64,000 nt of DNA from Corynebacterium jeikeium (GCA_003955985.1 CP033784.1:1860001-1924000), one strand, 5' to 3'. Shown: positions 16,397 to 25,289, numbered from the stretch's first letter. Numbers and translations are program-made. The notes: generated by a model from the sequence alone, not told the origin.

Positions 16397-18592
16397 TTAC
16401 TCTTTCGGACTGGTGGGAGCCAGGTGGGCCGGGTCCAGATCAATCCGGCGCAACAACTGGGCGTTCAGGGCCACCACGATGGTCGAGGCAGACATCAAGA
16501 TCGCGCCCACGGCCGGGGACAGCACGAACCCGATCGAGGCGAGCACTCCGGCGGCCAGCGGCACGGCGAGGATGTTGTAGCCAGAGGCCCAGACCAGGTT
16601 CTGGATCATCTTGCGGTAGCTGGCCTGGGACAGCTCAATCATCGACAGCACTGCCCGCGGGTCATCACTGGCTAGGACCACCCCGGCAGATTCCATGGCC
16701 ACATCCGTGCCGGCACCGATGGCGATACCGACCTCCGCACGGGTCAGAGCGGGGGCGTCATTGACACCGTCACCGACCATGGCCACGCTCAAACCCCGGT
16801 CCTGCAGCTGCATGACCTTGGTGTCTTTGTCCTGGGGCAGGACCTCGGCGAAGACCTCATCGATCCCCAGGTCCTGGCCAACCGCCTGGGCCACCTGCTG
16901 CGCGTCACCGGTGATCATCGCGACCTTCACCCCGCGGTCCTGCAGGGCTTTCACGGCGGCGCGGGATTCGGGGCGGATCTTGTCCTCGACGGCCACCGCA
17001 CCGATAATCTGACCGTCGCGGACAATATGGAGCACACCGGCCCCACGCCCGGTCCAGGCACTGGTGGTGTCAGTGAGCTCGGCCGGGGTGGTGAGGTTGA
17101 ACTCGCGCAGCATGTTCGGCCCGCCCACGAGGATCTCAGCGCCATCGACAGTGGCCCGGACCCCCCGGCCGGAGGCGGCGCTGAAACCAGTTGCACGCAT
17201 TTGCCGACGGGAGGCCTCGGGATGGGCGGCCGCGGCCGCCACGATGGCGCGGGCCACGGGGTGCTCGCTGTCGGCCTCCGCGGCGGCGGCCAGGGCCAGC
17301 AGCTCGCCCTCGGTGACGCCGACAGCTGCTGCGACACCGGTGACCGCGTGCGCACCCTCGGTCAGGGTGCCGGTTTTGTCGAAGAGCACCACGTCGATGG
17401 TGCGCATCCGCTCGAGCGCCATCCGGTCCTTGATGAGCACCCCGGATTTCGCGGCCCGCTCGCTGGAGATCGCAATGACCAGCGGAATCGCCAGGCCCAG
17501 GGCGTGCGGACAGGCGATGACCAGCACCGTGACCGTGCGCACCACGGCATTGTCCGGGCTGCCGATGATGGTCCACACCACCGCGGTGATCAGAGCGGAG
17601 ATCAGCGCGAACCAGAACAACAACGCTGCCGCCCGATCCGCCAGGGCCTGGGCCCGGGAGGAGGACTCTTGAGCGTCGGCAACCATGCGTTGGATCCCGG
17701 CCAGGGCGGTGTCCCCGCCGGTAGCCTCCACCCTGATGCGGACGGTGTTGTCGGTGGCCACGGTACCGGCGACCACCTTGTCACCGGTGTCGCGGAAGAC
17801 GGGACGGGATTCGCCGGTGATCATCGCCTCATCGAATTCGGCGGCTCCGTCGATGATGGTTCCGTCGGCCGGCACCCGGGCACCGGCCCTCACCAGCACG
17901 ACGTCGTCGACGACCAGCTCGGAGATGGCCACGGTGCGGGTGGTCCCGTCGATGACTTTCTCGGCCTCATCCGGCAGCAGGGCAGCCAGCGCGTCAAGCG
18001 CGGAGGACGCGGCCCCGAGAGCACGCATCTCCAGCCAGTGACCCAGCAGCATGATGGTCACTAGCAGGGCCAGCTCCCACCAGAAGTCCAGGTCAAAACC
18101 GCCCAGCCCCAGAGTGGTGACCCAGGAGGCGACAAACGCCACGGTGATGGCCATGGCGATCAGGAGCATCATCCCGGGTTGGCGGGATTTCAGTTCTTTC
18201 CATCCGCCCTTGAGGAAAGGCGTTCCGCCGTAGACGAAGATGATCGTGCCCAGCACCGGGGGGATCCAGGTGGATCCGGGGAATGCCGGGAGGTGGTAGC
18301 CGAGCAGGTGGGCGACCATGGGGCTGAAAATAACGGCGGGAATGGACAGAATCAGCGACCACCAGAAGCGGTCCCGAAACATTGCAGTGCTGTGTCCAGC
18401 GTGTTCGCCGTGACCATGAACGTGGTGGTCTTCGTCCAGGGCGGAGTGCGGGTGATCGTGGGGCATCCCCTGGCCGTGGGTGTCGGCATCTGTGTGGTGT
18501 TCGTGGCTGGCATGATCCGGGTGGTGGGTGTGGTCTGTTTCCGGAGCGGGGTGATCACCATGGTGATCGCCGGAATGGTGGAGAGTGCTCAT
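16397..18592 (-). CDS. copB: CopB-type copper-exporting P1B ATPase
   Basis: This 731-residue inner membrane ATPase begins with a His/Asp-rich metal-binding stretch of about 70 residues instead of HMA domains, then eight helices. The ion-site motif is CPH (VIACPHALGLAIP, from residue 361), the mark of CopB-type P1B-3 ATPases; DKTGT starts at 405 and GDGVND follows. Members export Cu(II)/Cu(I) or Ag. I chose the ATG at 18592, which follows GGAAGGAA, over an ATG 18 bp upstream. It is co-transcribed after copZ (about 50 bp apart) from a CsoR-type promoter. Confidence 0.85.
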   Translation of the reverse strand: MSTLHHSGDHHGDHPAPETDHTHHPDHASHEHHTDADTHGQGMPHDHPHSALDEDHHVHGHGEHAGHSTAMFRDRFWWSLILSIPAVIFSPMVAHLLGYHLPAFPGSTWIPPVLGTIIFVYGGTPFLKGGWKELKSRQPGMMLLIAMAITVAFVASWVTTLGLGGFDLDFWWELALLVTIMLLGHWLEMRALGAASSALDALAALLPDEAEKVIDGTTRTVAISELVVDDVVLVRAGARVPADGTIIDGAAEFDEAMITGESRPVFRDTGDKVVAGTVATDNTVRIRVEATGGDTALAGIQRMVADAQESSSRAQALADRAAALLFWFALISALITAVVWTIIGSPDNAVVRTVTVLVIACPHALGLAIPLVIAISSERAAKSGVLIKDRMALERMRTIDVVLFDKTGTLTEGAHAVTGVAAAVGVTEGELLALAAAAEADSEHPVARAIVAAAAAHPEASRRQMRATGFSAASGRGVRATVDGAEILVGGPNMLREFNLTTPAELTDTTSAWTGRGAGVLHIVRDGQIIGAVAVEDKIRPESRAAVKALQDRGVKVAMITGDAQQVAQAVGQDLGIDEVFAEVLPQDKDTKVMQLQDRGLSVAMVGDGVNDAPALTRAEVGIAIGAGTDVAMESAGVVLASDDPRAVLSMIELSQASYRKMIQNLVWASGYNILAVPLAAGVLASIGFVLSPAVGAILMSASTIVVALNAQLLRRIDLDPAHLAPTSPKE

Positions 18593-18643
18593 GACGTTCC
18601 TTCCGCTCAACCCGGTCGGGGTCGAGATGATGGGTAAAACTGA

Positions 18644-18970
18644 TCAGGATAAGACGGTGTAGCCGGCCTCCTCGATGGCCCGGCGAACCATCTCCGGAGG
18701 TACGGCACCGGTGACCGTGACGGTGGAAACACCACCAGCAGCGAGGTCAATCTGGACGTCGTCGACCTGGGGGAGCCCCTGAAGGGCCTGAGTCACGCTT
18801 TTCGCGCAATGCCCGCAGGTCAGGCCGGTGACCTGGTAGCTAGGGGAGGACCCTCCTGCTGACGAGTCGCTGGCGGCAGGGATAGAGGCGGTGTCGGCAC
18901 GTGAGGCAGGTCCGCAACAGCTGCAGCCGTGGGAGGCCATCGGCAAGAGGCGGGGCGGGGAGGTGATCAT
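18644..18970 (-). CDS. copZ: CopZ-like copper chaperone (HMA domain)
   Basis: This 108-residue cytosolic protein has a C-terminal HMA ferredoxin-like domain with the Cys-x-x-Cys Cu(I) site in GLTCGHCAKSVTQAL (residues about 50-64). The N-terminus adds a second Cys cluster, HGCSCCGPA, unlike a minimal CopZ. The ATG at 18970 follows TAGGAGC. An upstream in-frame ATG (19042) lies beyond the CsoR-type operator and is rejected. As first gene of the copZ-copB unit, it would deliver Cu(I) to the ATPase. Confidence 0.8.
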   Translation of the reverse strand: MITSPPRLLPMASHGCSCCGPASRADTASIPAASDSSAGGSSPSYQVTGLTCGHCAKSVTQALQGLPQVDDVQIDLAAGGVSTVTVTGAVPPEMVRRAIEEAGYTVLS

Positions 18971-19015
18971 GGGAAAGCTCCTACGGGTCGGTGGGATGCG
19001 GTAACGCTCGCTAGC

Positions 19016-19036
19016 ATATACCCCCCTGGGGTATAT
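19016..19036 (-). promoter_or_regulatory. CsoR-type copper operator upstream of copZ
   Basis: A perfect 9-bp inverted repeat with a 3-base spacer, ATATACCCC-CCT-GGGGTATAT, lies 46 bp upstream of the copZ start. The TACCCC...GGGGTA form is that of known CsoR boxes in actinobacteria. CsoR represses until Cu(I) binds. No csoR gene is visible in the window, so a chromosomal CsoR elsewhere would have to act here. Confidence 0.7.
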
Positions 19037-19081
19037 TTTCAAGGAGTGGAGGGCACGGCCCTCACACGGGGCAGGGTGTGC

Positions 19082-20209
19082 TCACCGAGCAGCCTCCTCA
19101 CTGTCGGGAGGAGACAGCGGGAGGCGGAGGGCAAACACCGCTCCGCGACCGGGTCCGGGGGAGGTGGCGGTGAGAGTGCCGCCGTGGGCCTCGATTAATG
19201 CCTTGGAGATGGTCAGACCGATACCGGACCCGCCGTTGTCCCGGCTACGGGCGGCATCCCCCCGGTAGAAGCGTTCGAAGATGTGTCCGAGCTGGCCAGG
19301 TGGGATGCCCTCGCCGTCATCGGCGACGTGGATGAGCGCGGTGGACGCCCCCTGTCGGTGGACGCTAATCTGGACCTGCCCGCCGGCCGGGGTGTGCCGT
19401 AGCGCGTTCGACAGGGGATTGCTCATCACCTGGCCGAAGCGTTGCCGGTCCACGAGCACCCGGGCGGTGTCCGTAATGGTCTCGACCTGTAAATCGACGC
19501 CTTTGTCAGCATAAGCTTCCCCCGCGGCAGCAGCGGCGGTATGGAGCAGATCCCCGAGCCTTTCCTCTGCCAGGTCCAAATCGATCCGGTGTTCCTGGGC
19601 CCGGGAGACATCGTCAATGTCTTCCATCAACCGGGTCAGGCGGGTGAGTTGGTCAGCCATGATCGTATGGTTGGCATTATTCCAGTCCACGACCCCGTCC
19701 TGGAGACCATCGAGGTAGACCGTGAGCACCGATAAGGGGGTGCCCATTTCGTGGGCCAGATCAGAGAGCATCTGGCGGCGGACCTGTTCGGTGTGTTCCA
19801 GCCGGTCGGCCATGGTGTTGAAGGCATCCGCCAGGGTGGCGACCTCGGGGCCTGCTTCTCCGGCGGGCACGCGGATACGGGAGTTACCGGCCGCCAGGCT
19901 GGTAGCGGCGCGGGCGAGATCCTGCAGGGGGGTGCGCAGACGCCGCGATAACCACAGGCTGGCCAGTAGGGCGCTGATCAAGGCAGTGGGCAGGGCGACG
20001 GCCAGGGTGATTAGGTTGGCGTCCCGGTAGGCCTGCTCGGCATGGAACAGCTCCAGCGAGGGGTCCTCCCGGCCGGCCATCAACATATGATCATGGAACA
20101 GGGTCGGCCCCACCGTCGTGGCCACGGCCGCGGCCACCATCAGGCTAATCACCACGACCAACACCTGGGCGGCCAGGAAGCGGAAGGTCAGGCCGGGTCC
20201 GTGATTCAT
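19082..20209 (-). CDS. copS: Copper-responsive sensor histidine kinase CopS
   Basis: This 375-residue membrane kinase has two helices (residues about 9-30 and 70-90) bounding a short extracytoplasmic sensor, a HAMP region, the H-box DLAHEMGTPLSVL (about 149-161), the N-box (SNPLSNALRHTP) and ATP-lid motifs DDGEGIP and GGSGIGLTISKALIEAHGG. It overlaps the copR stop by 4 bases (ATGA). The pairing with cueP, a multicopper oxidase and a CopR box supports copper sensing, as for C. glutamicum CopRS. Confidence 0.85.
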   Translation of the reverse strand: MNHGPGLTFRFLAAQVLVVVISLMVAAAVATTVGPTLFHDHMLMAGREDPSLELFHAEQAYRDANLITLAVALPTALISALLASLWLSRRLRTPLQDLARAATSLAAGNSRIRVPAGEAGPEVATLADAFNTMADRLEHTEQVRRQMLSDLAHEMGTPLSVLTVYLDGLQDGVVDWNNANHTIMADQLTRLTRLMEDIDDVSRAQEHRIDLDLAEERLGDLLHTAAAAAGEAYADKGVDLQVETITDTARVLVDRQRFGQVMSNPLSNALRHTPAGGQVQISVHRQGASTALIHVADDGEGIPPGQLGHIFERFYRGDAARSRDNGGSGIGLTISKALIEAHGGTLTATSPGPGRGAVFALRLPLSPPDSEEAAR

Positions 20210-20928
20210 GGCTGCCCCACCCGGTAGCCCACGCCACGCACGGTGTCGATAAACCCCCGGCCTCGGGTGTCGGTGCCGAGCTTGCGACGCAAGTTGCCTA
20301 TGTGGACATCGACGATGCGTTCATCACCGACCCAGGTGGTGTCCCAGACCTCGGTGACCAGGTCGTGGCGGGTCAGCGCCTGGCCGGGGCGCAGGGCCAG
20401 GGCAACCAGCAGCTCGAACTCCGTGCGGGTGAGCTCCACGGTAGTCTCCCCCACCCGCACCTGATGGGCGACGGGGTCAAGGATGAGGTCACCAACGATT
20501 AAGGGGGTGGTCACCTGCGGTGGGGTGGTGCTGGTGCGCGGGCGGCGCAGCACTGCATGCACCCGGGTCACCAGTTCCCGGATGCTAAAAGGTTTGGTGA
20601 TGTAGTCATCCGCCCCCAGGGTCAAACCGCTGATCTTGTCGTCCTCGCTGCCACGCGCGGTGAGCATGAGGATGTAGCAGTCCGAGAAGGTGCGGATCCG
20701 TCGGCACACCTCCAGGCCGTCGAGTTCGGGCAGCCCCAGATCCAGCACCACAACATCGGGGGAAAAGCGACGGGTCTCGTCCACGGCCTGGGTGCCGGTG
20801 TGCGCCTGACGGGTATCGAAGCCTGCCCGGATGAGGTAGGAGGCCACCATCTGAGCCAGGGGTTGTTCATCATCGACGACCAGCACCCGCCCCGGGGGCG
20901 TGGCGGTGGTCGGTGTGTGGTCAGCCAT
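20206..20928 (-). CDS. copR: Copper response regulator CopR (OmpR family)
   Basis: This 240-residue response regulator has a receiver domain with the acidic pair (VVDDEQ), the phosphoacceptor Asp in VVVLDLGLPELDG (about residues 58-70) and the conserved Lys in TKPFSIREL, followed by an OmpR/PhoB winged helix (ELTRTEFELLVALALRPGQ, then VDVHIGNLRRKLG). It is first in the copRS operon and divergent from cueP. A CopR-box direct repeat lies in the shared upstream region, so it probably activates both directions. Confidence 0.88.
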   Translation of the reverse strand: MADHTPTTATPPGRVLVVDDEQPLAQMVASYLIRAGFDTRQAHTGTQAVDETRRFSPDVVVLDLGLPELDGLEVCRRIRTFSDCYILMLTARGSEDDKISGLTLGADDYITKPFSIRELVTRVHAVLRRPRTSTTPPQVTTPLIVGDLILDPVAHQVRVGETTVELTRTEFELLVALALRPGQALTRHDLVTEVWDTTWVGDERIVDVHIGNLRRKLGTDTRGRGFIDTVRGVGYRVGQP

Positions 20929-20988
20929 AGACCCCAGTATCGCTCCGGCCAGGGGGGAATACCATCCTCGCTCAGTGCCCGGCGGGGA

Positions 20989-21010
20989 ATCTTCATCAAA
21001 TCTTCAAATA
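20989..21010 (-). promoter_or_regulatory. CopR box (tandem repeat)
   Basis: The minus strand contains TGAAGATTTGATGAAGATT, a direct repeat of TGAAGATTT with a two-base spacer. This is the CopR motif described for C. glutamicum. It sits 61 bp upstream of copR and 320 bp upstream of cueP in the divergent gap. The rest of the gap (21011-21332) shows no gene; it should hold the cueP promoter. Confidence 0.75.
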
Positions 21011-21332
21011 TAACCCTTCGACCGCCGTCACCCCTGTGCCCCACCCCGGGCCGGCGGCATCGCCTCCCCTGGTCGGTTCAGCAGGCGCCACCAGGGGTTT
21101 CACTGCAAGCACCGCATACCCGGGGCGGGTAGAAGGACATCGCCCACGGCTGTGGGGTGGTGTCCCGGTGGTGACCCAGCTCACCGAATTCACCCTCTTT
21201 TCGCCCTGCTATAAAGCTGTGAGCAGGGTTTTTGATTTCTAGCCCGTCAGGCACCCGTGCTAGATAAAGGTATGGCATCGACCTTGAGGCGGTGTCTTCT
21301 CACGGTCCTACCCACGATCCAAGGAGATTGAC

Positions 21333-21908
21333 GTGAAACGAGCAGCGATCGCAGTCGCCGCCCTTGCCCTCGCCCTCACGGGGTGTTCGGCCGCCGACCC
21401 GGAACCCACGGCCGACGGGACGGTGTCCCAGGATACGTTCCTGACTACCCATGGCCTGACCGACATGGACGCGGTGGAGATCATTGATCACCTTGACCGG
21501 CAGAAGGTCGCTGAGCGTCCCACGGATCTGATCGCCTCAGTGCGTGCCGATGAACTGCTGCTCTCGAGCGGTGACCAGGAAGTCATGGTCGATCTTCCCG
21601 ACAATCAGACGTATGTCTCGATCGCACCCTATCTCACCTCCACCCACGACTGCTTCTACCACAGCCTCACGACCTGCCTGGGGGAACTCAGCAATGAGGA
21701 TATCCAGGTCACGATCACCGATGAGGCGACCGGTGAGGTGCTGGTGGACGAGGCGACAACCACCTTCGACAACGGGTTTATTGGCTTCTGGCTTCCCGAT
21801 GATGTCACCGGCCTGATTGAGGTCAGCTACCAGGGGCGTACCGGCACCACGGAGTTTTCCACCACCGACGACGGTGCCACCTGTGTCACAGACCTGCGCC
21901 TGACGTGA
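21333..21908 (+). CDS. cueP: CueP family periplasmic copper-binding lipoprotein
   Basis: This 191-residue protein has a lipoprotein signal with lipobox LTGC (Cys18). The mature part has the CueP pattern, including the Cys pair region DCFYHSLTTCLGEL and a late Cys (GATCVTDL). In Salmonella CueP binds periplasmic copper and takes part in its oxidation and detoxification; here it would be anchored outside the membrane. The GTG start at 21333 follows AAGGAG. The multicopper oxidase gene follows 70 bp downstream, probably in the same transcript. Confidence 0.85.
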   Translation: MKRAAIAVAALALALTGCSAADPEPTADGTVSQDTFLTTHGLTDMDAVEIIDHLDRQKVAERPTDLIASVRADELLLSSGDQEVMVDLPDNQTYVSIAPYLTSTHDCFYHSLTTCLGELSNEDIQVTITDEATGEVLVDEATTTFDNGFIGFWLPDDVTGLIEVSYQGRTGTTEFSTTDDGATCVTDLRLT

Positions 21909-21978
21909 TGGCTCAGCAGGGTCCTCACCTGCACCTGTCTCCCGTGTCACTGAATTCTTACACCAGGAAGGTTAAATC

Positions 21979-23460
21979 ATGACGAATGCGTTTTCCCGAC
22001 GACAGTTTCTGCTCGGCGGGCTCGTCCTCGCCGGCACCGGGGCCGTGGCTGCCTGCACCAGCGACCCTGGACCCGCTGCCCCGGCAGCAGGTCCCTCCCT
22101 TCGCCCCACTTCCACCCCCACTGCGCTCGGTGAGCCGACGGTGCGCCGGACACTGACCGCCCGGCCCCTCTCTCTGGATATCGGCGGCATCGAAGCCAAG
22201 ACGTGGGGATACGTCTCTGACACCGGGGATGCGGCCATTGAGGCCACCGCCGGCGATGTCCTCCAGGTCGATATCACCAATGAACTGCCTGAGAGCACCT
22301 CCATCCACTGGCATGGCATCGCACTCCACAACGCAGCCGACGGTGTGCCCGGCATGACCCAGGCCCCCATTGAACCTGGCGAGTCTTTCTCCTATGTTTT
22401 TGAAGTCCCCCACGGTGGCACCTACTTCTACCATTCCCACACCGGCCTGCAGCTTGATCGCGGCCTCCACGCCCCACTGATCGTCCGTGACCCGCAAGAC
22501 GCTGAAGACCAGGACGTCGAGTGGACCATCGTGCTCGACGACTGGGTCGATGGCATTCAGGGCACTCCCGACGATGAGCTCGACAAGCTCACCGGAATGG
22601 GTTCGGGCGACCATAACGGGAAGAAGGGGATGGGAGGTCACGGCCATATGATGCACGGCACCCCGGACCGGGTACTGGGCGGGGATGCCGGCGATGTGAT
22701 GTATCCGCACTACCTCATCAACGGACGTATCCCCCGTGCTCACCGGACCTTCGAGGCTCGCCCGGGCGACAAGGCCCGCCTGCGGTTTATCAACTCCGGC
22801 GGTGACACCATCTTCAAGGTGGCCCTCGGTGGTCACCGCATGACCGTCACCCACAGCGACGGCTTCCCCGTCCAGCCCCGGGAGACCGAATCGATCTACC
22901 TGTCGATGGGCGAGCGTGTCGACGTCGAGGTCATCCTCGGCGACGGCATCTTCCCGCTCACGGCTTTGGCGGTGGGTAAGGACGACCGCGCCTTCGCCGT
23001 CATCCGCACCGCCGGCGGCCAGGCCCCCCGCCCCGATGTCGACTTCCCCGAGTTGTCATCCACCGGACTGCTTCTGTCCTCCCTGAAGCCAGCAGACCGT
23101 GCACTCCTGCCCGAGGGCGCACCAGACCGAGAAGTCAGCATCGACCTGGGCGGGCAGATGATGCCGTATGAATGGAGCATTCTCACCGACGGCCAATCGT
23201 CCTCCGCGACCGTGCAGGAGAGCCAGCGCCTGCGGATGGTCATGCGCAACAGGACCATGATGCCCCATCCAATGCACATCCACGGCCACACGTGGGCGCT
23301 GCCCGGCAGCGGCGGGCTACGCAAGGACACCGTCCTTCTCCGCCACGGTGAAACCATGATCGCCGACCTGATTGCTGACAACCCCGGTGAGTGGGCATTT
23401 CACTGCCATAACGCCTATCACATGGAAACCGGGATGCTCAGCTCGCTTCGCTACGAGTAA
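21979..23460 (+). CDS. Multicopper oxidase (CueO/CopA-like), Tat-exported
   Basis: This 493-residue protein starts with a twin-arginine signal (SRRQFLLGG at residues 6-14) ending in a lipobox-like VAAC. Three cupredoxin domains contain the type 1/2/3 copper ligands: HWHG (110-113), YHSHTG, HPMHIHGHTW and the C-terminal HCHNAYHMETGM with the Cys ligand and axial Met. A His/Met/Gly-rich loop (GHGHMMHG) is seen mid-protein, as in CueO. It would oxidise Cu(I) to the less toxic Cu(II) outside the membrane. RBS CAGGAAGG precedes the ATG. Confidence 0.9.
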   Translation: MTNAFSRRQFLLGGLVLAGTGAVAACTSDPGPAAPAAGPSLRPTSTPTALGEPTVRRTLTARPLSLDIGGIEAKTWGYVSDTGDAAIEATAGDVLQVDITNELPESTSIHWHGIALHNAADGVPGMTQAPIEPGESFSYVFEVPHGGTYFYHSHTGLQLDRGLHAPLIVRDPQDAEDQDVEWTIVLDDWVDGIQGTPDDELDKLTGMGSGDHNGKKGMGGHGHMMHGTPDRVLGGDAGDVMYPHYLINGRIPRAHRTFEARPGDKARLRFINSGGDTIFKVALGGHRMTVTHSDGFPVQPRETESIYLSMGERVDVEVILGDGIFPLTALAVGKDDRAFAVIRTAGGQAPRPDVDFPELSSTGLLLSSLKPADRALLPEGAPDREVSIDLGGQMMPYEWSILTDGQSSSATVQESQRLRMVMRNRTMMPHPMHIHGHTWALPGSGGLRKDTVLLRHGETMIADLIADNPGEWAFHCHNAYHMETGMLSSLRYE

Positions 23461-23610
23461 CCCCCACAGCAGGGTTGAGTGCCGAGGTGGGCAGAGTCGC
23501 TGCAGGCCACCCACCGGGCAGCACGATGACCTTCCTCGGTGTTGTGGTCTTCCGGGACAACCAAAACACCGTCTTCTTCCCCACCGCCCCGGAATATGGA
23601 GATCTAATCC

Positions 23611-23826
23611 ATGCCGAGCACACCCCCGCAGAGCCGCCATCGCGGTTGCCGCGGTGCTCATCGCCGTGACCCTGGTGGCCTGTTCCTCAGGCGACGGCGA
23701 AACGCCGTCGCCGTCGGGGGCACCTTCCAGTTCCACTCACCAGGAGGCCAAACCGAGATTATCTACGCAGAGGAGGAACGTGCCCCGCTGCCGGACTTCT
23801 CCGACCCGTCGCTGATGGAGGAGGGT
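23611..23826 (+). pseudogene. TlpA-like redoxin lipoprotein remnant
   Basis: Two frames together give the beginning of a TlpA/ResA-type thioredoxin lipoprotein. One frame holds the signal and lipobox (AAIAVAAVLIAVTLVACSSG). After an indel near 23702 the other frame continues AVGGTFQFHSPGGQTEIIYA and PDFSDPSLMEEG. The thioredoxin domain itself is gone, cut where an IS3 fragment begins. Such genes often follow the multicopper oxidase in actinobacterial copper clusters. Confidence 0.65.
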
Positions 23827-23975
23827 CTACCTGTCACCGGTGATGGACCTGTTCGACCGTTCAATCGTTGCCCACACCGTGGCTACATCGCCGACGACAG
23901 CGTTGACCGCCGAATCCTTAGCTCAGGCGATTAAAACGTGTGCGCCTGAACCTGGGTGAATGATGCACACCGATC
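23827..23975 (+). pseudogene. IS3-family transposase (OrfB) fragment
   Basis: About 48 codons read YLSPVMDLFDRSIVAHTVAT, SPTTALTAESLAQAIKTC and then MMHTDQ, the integrase-core region of IS3-family OrfB proteins. A stop codon replaces the expected Trp before MMHTDQ. Both ends are broken: on the left it joins a TlpA remnant and on the right a serine-recombinase remnant. Confidence 0.7.
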
Positions 23976-24397
23976 AACCTAGCCCCTTTACGCTCGACTT
24001 CACCGCGTGCCACGGCCGCCTTGATGCGCGCGAACATCCGGCCTCCGTCAGTACTGAGGTCCGCATCACCATTCGCGGTAACAAGCTTCAACCCGTGCTC
24101 TTCCGCTCTGTCGATCCACTCTTCGAGCTGCGAGGGCTGTCGTGTTAGACGATCCAAGTCCTAGCAAATAATCGCGTCTAGCTCGCCTCGCTTAAGACTA
24201 GCGACCATCGCGTCGTAGTCGGGACGTTCCACGTCTTTCTTAGAGGCCGAGATCGACTGATCCACATAGGTGTGTACGACCGTCCAGCCACGCTGCTTTG
24301 CAATGGCTTTACAGTCTTCTCGCTGACGCTCGATGGCAAGACCGTTCATGGCAGCATCGAGCGAGATGCGAAGGTAAATGGCAGCACGTGTTGTCAC
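23976..24397 (-). pseudogene. Serine integrase remnant (N-terminal part)
   Basis: The minus strand encodes the first about 140 residues of a large serine recombinase closely similar to the intact integrase at 42673: AAIYLRISLDAAMNGLAIER, TYVDQSISASKKDVERPDYD, then after an in-frame TAG in place of the Trp of CWDLDRLTRQ (near 24163), EEWIDRAEEHGLKLVTANGD. The zinc-ribbon and C-terminal domains are deleted at the IS3 junction. The GTG start (24395-24397) faces ychF-tail copy 4, the same spacing as integrase to ychF at 44184-44205. Confidence 0.85.
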
Positions 24398-24424
24398 ACA
24401 ACTAGCACTAGCTCGCCTTAGGTT

Positions 24425-24463
24425 ACGTTGAACTTGAACTTGAACTCGACGGCATCTCGTTGC
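24425..24463 (-). repeat. ychF-tail att-like copy 4 with integrase arm
   Basis: The minus strand reads Q-R-D-A-V-E-F-K-F-K-F-N-V-T-stop; one FK pair is duplicated. The NVT-stop ending and the flank CGCCTTAGGTTACGTTGAA match the true ychF end at 44201-44219 (CGCCTCAGGTTACATTGAA). The copy therefore carries the integrase-side arm and looks like a used attachment junction. Confidence 0.75.
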
Positions 24464-24508
24464 AAAGTTACTCCCTCTCGTTAACACCATCAAAAGGAGT
24501 GTTATCCA

Positions 24509-24757
24509 ATGAAAGCGTTCGGCTTCTTAAGCTTCGGGCATTACGCCTTCGGCAGCTAGCGCGGGCCATCTGCGGAAAAGATCGCCAAGACTCATCTGGA
24601 GATCACCCAGGCTGCGGACGAAATCGGCGTGAACAACGCGTCCTTCCGAGTCCACCACTTCGCGCTGCAGGCCTCCGCCCCGATGCCGCTGCTGTGTGCT
24701 GTCGCGGCCAACCACCAAAAACATCGAGGTGGGCACCGGCGGCATCGACATGCGCTA
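24509..24757 (+). pseudogene. Truncated duplicate of the LLM oxidoreductase
   Basis: The first about 250 bp of the gene at 11314 recur here nearly base for base, with the shared leader (TTGCAAAGTTAC...AAAAGGAGTG). A change after MKAFGFLSFGHYAFG creates a stop (GGCAGCTAG), and further indels follow. Similarity ends at GACATGCGCTA near 24757. It is non-functional, and it marks a duplication or parallel insertion of the same module start. Confidence 0.85.
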
Positions 24758-24801
24758 GCGCATATCGGGGTTGTAGCGTTTGAGTCATTGACTCCCGTCG
24801 T

Positions 24802-25191
24802 CTACAAGTACCTACACACTTGATCGGTGCTGCACGTTTCAGGGTCCGGGTGCGCGGCGTCCTGTCTGAGGTCCGCGATAGTGTCGCGCAGCACGGAGAG
24901 CTGCGCGATCTGCTGCTCGATCTCAGCGAGGCGCACGTCAAGCAGGTCGCGCACGTGCTCGCAGGGCGCATGGCCGCCGTCGCGGATGTCGAAGATCTGG
25001 CGGATCTGGGCGAGGGTGAGGCCCGCGGCCTGGCCGCGGTGGACGAAGTCGATCCGAGCGACCATCTCGGGCGCGTAGTCGCGGTATCCGGACGGCGTGC
25101 GCTCGGTCGGGGGCAGAAGGCCCTGTTCCTCGTAGAAGCGAAGGGTCTTCGCGGTAGTGCCCGCCCTCTCGGCGAGTTCTCCGATCCGCAA
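24802..25191 (-). CDS. merR: MerR-type mercury-responsive regulator
   Basis: This 129-residue MerR-family protein has the N-terminal winged helix (MRIGELAERAGTTAKTLRFYEEQGLL) and a dimerisation helix, and ends with a metal site. Cys77, Cys120 and Cys126 lie close to the three Hg ligands of classical MerR (82, 117, 126). It is divergent from merA, and the intergenic MerR operator supports the mercury assignment. A role with another soft metal (Cd, Pb, Zn) is less likely given merA next door. Confidence 0.8.
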   Translation of the reverse strand: MRIGELAERAGTTAKTLRFYEEQGLLPPTERTPSGYRDYAPEMVARIDFVHRGQAAGLTLAQIRQIFDIRDGGHAPCEHVRDLLDVRLAEIEQQIAQLSVLRDTIADLRQDAAHPDPETCSTDQVCRYL

Positions 25192-25215
25192 TGCTGTCTC
25201 CCTCCGTGGCCGCGC

Positions 25216-25247
25216 TTGACCTTCCCCTGCGCTGGAAGGTCCAGTAT
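25216..25247 (+). promoter_or_regulatory. MerR operator/promoter of the merA operon
   Basis: TTGACC (-35, 25216-25221) is followed by an 8-bp perfect dyad GACCTTCC-CCTGCGCT-GGAAGGTC and a weak -10 (CAGTAT, 25242-25247). The 19-20 bp spacer is the overlong type that MerR untwists when Hg(II) binds. It lies in the merR-merA gap. Confidence 0.75.
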
Positions 25248-25289
25248 GGCTGAGACAGAGCAGAAAGCCAAGAATTGACAGGAGCAGCG

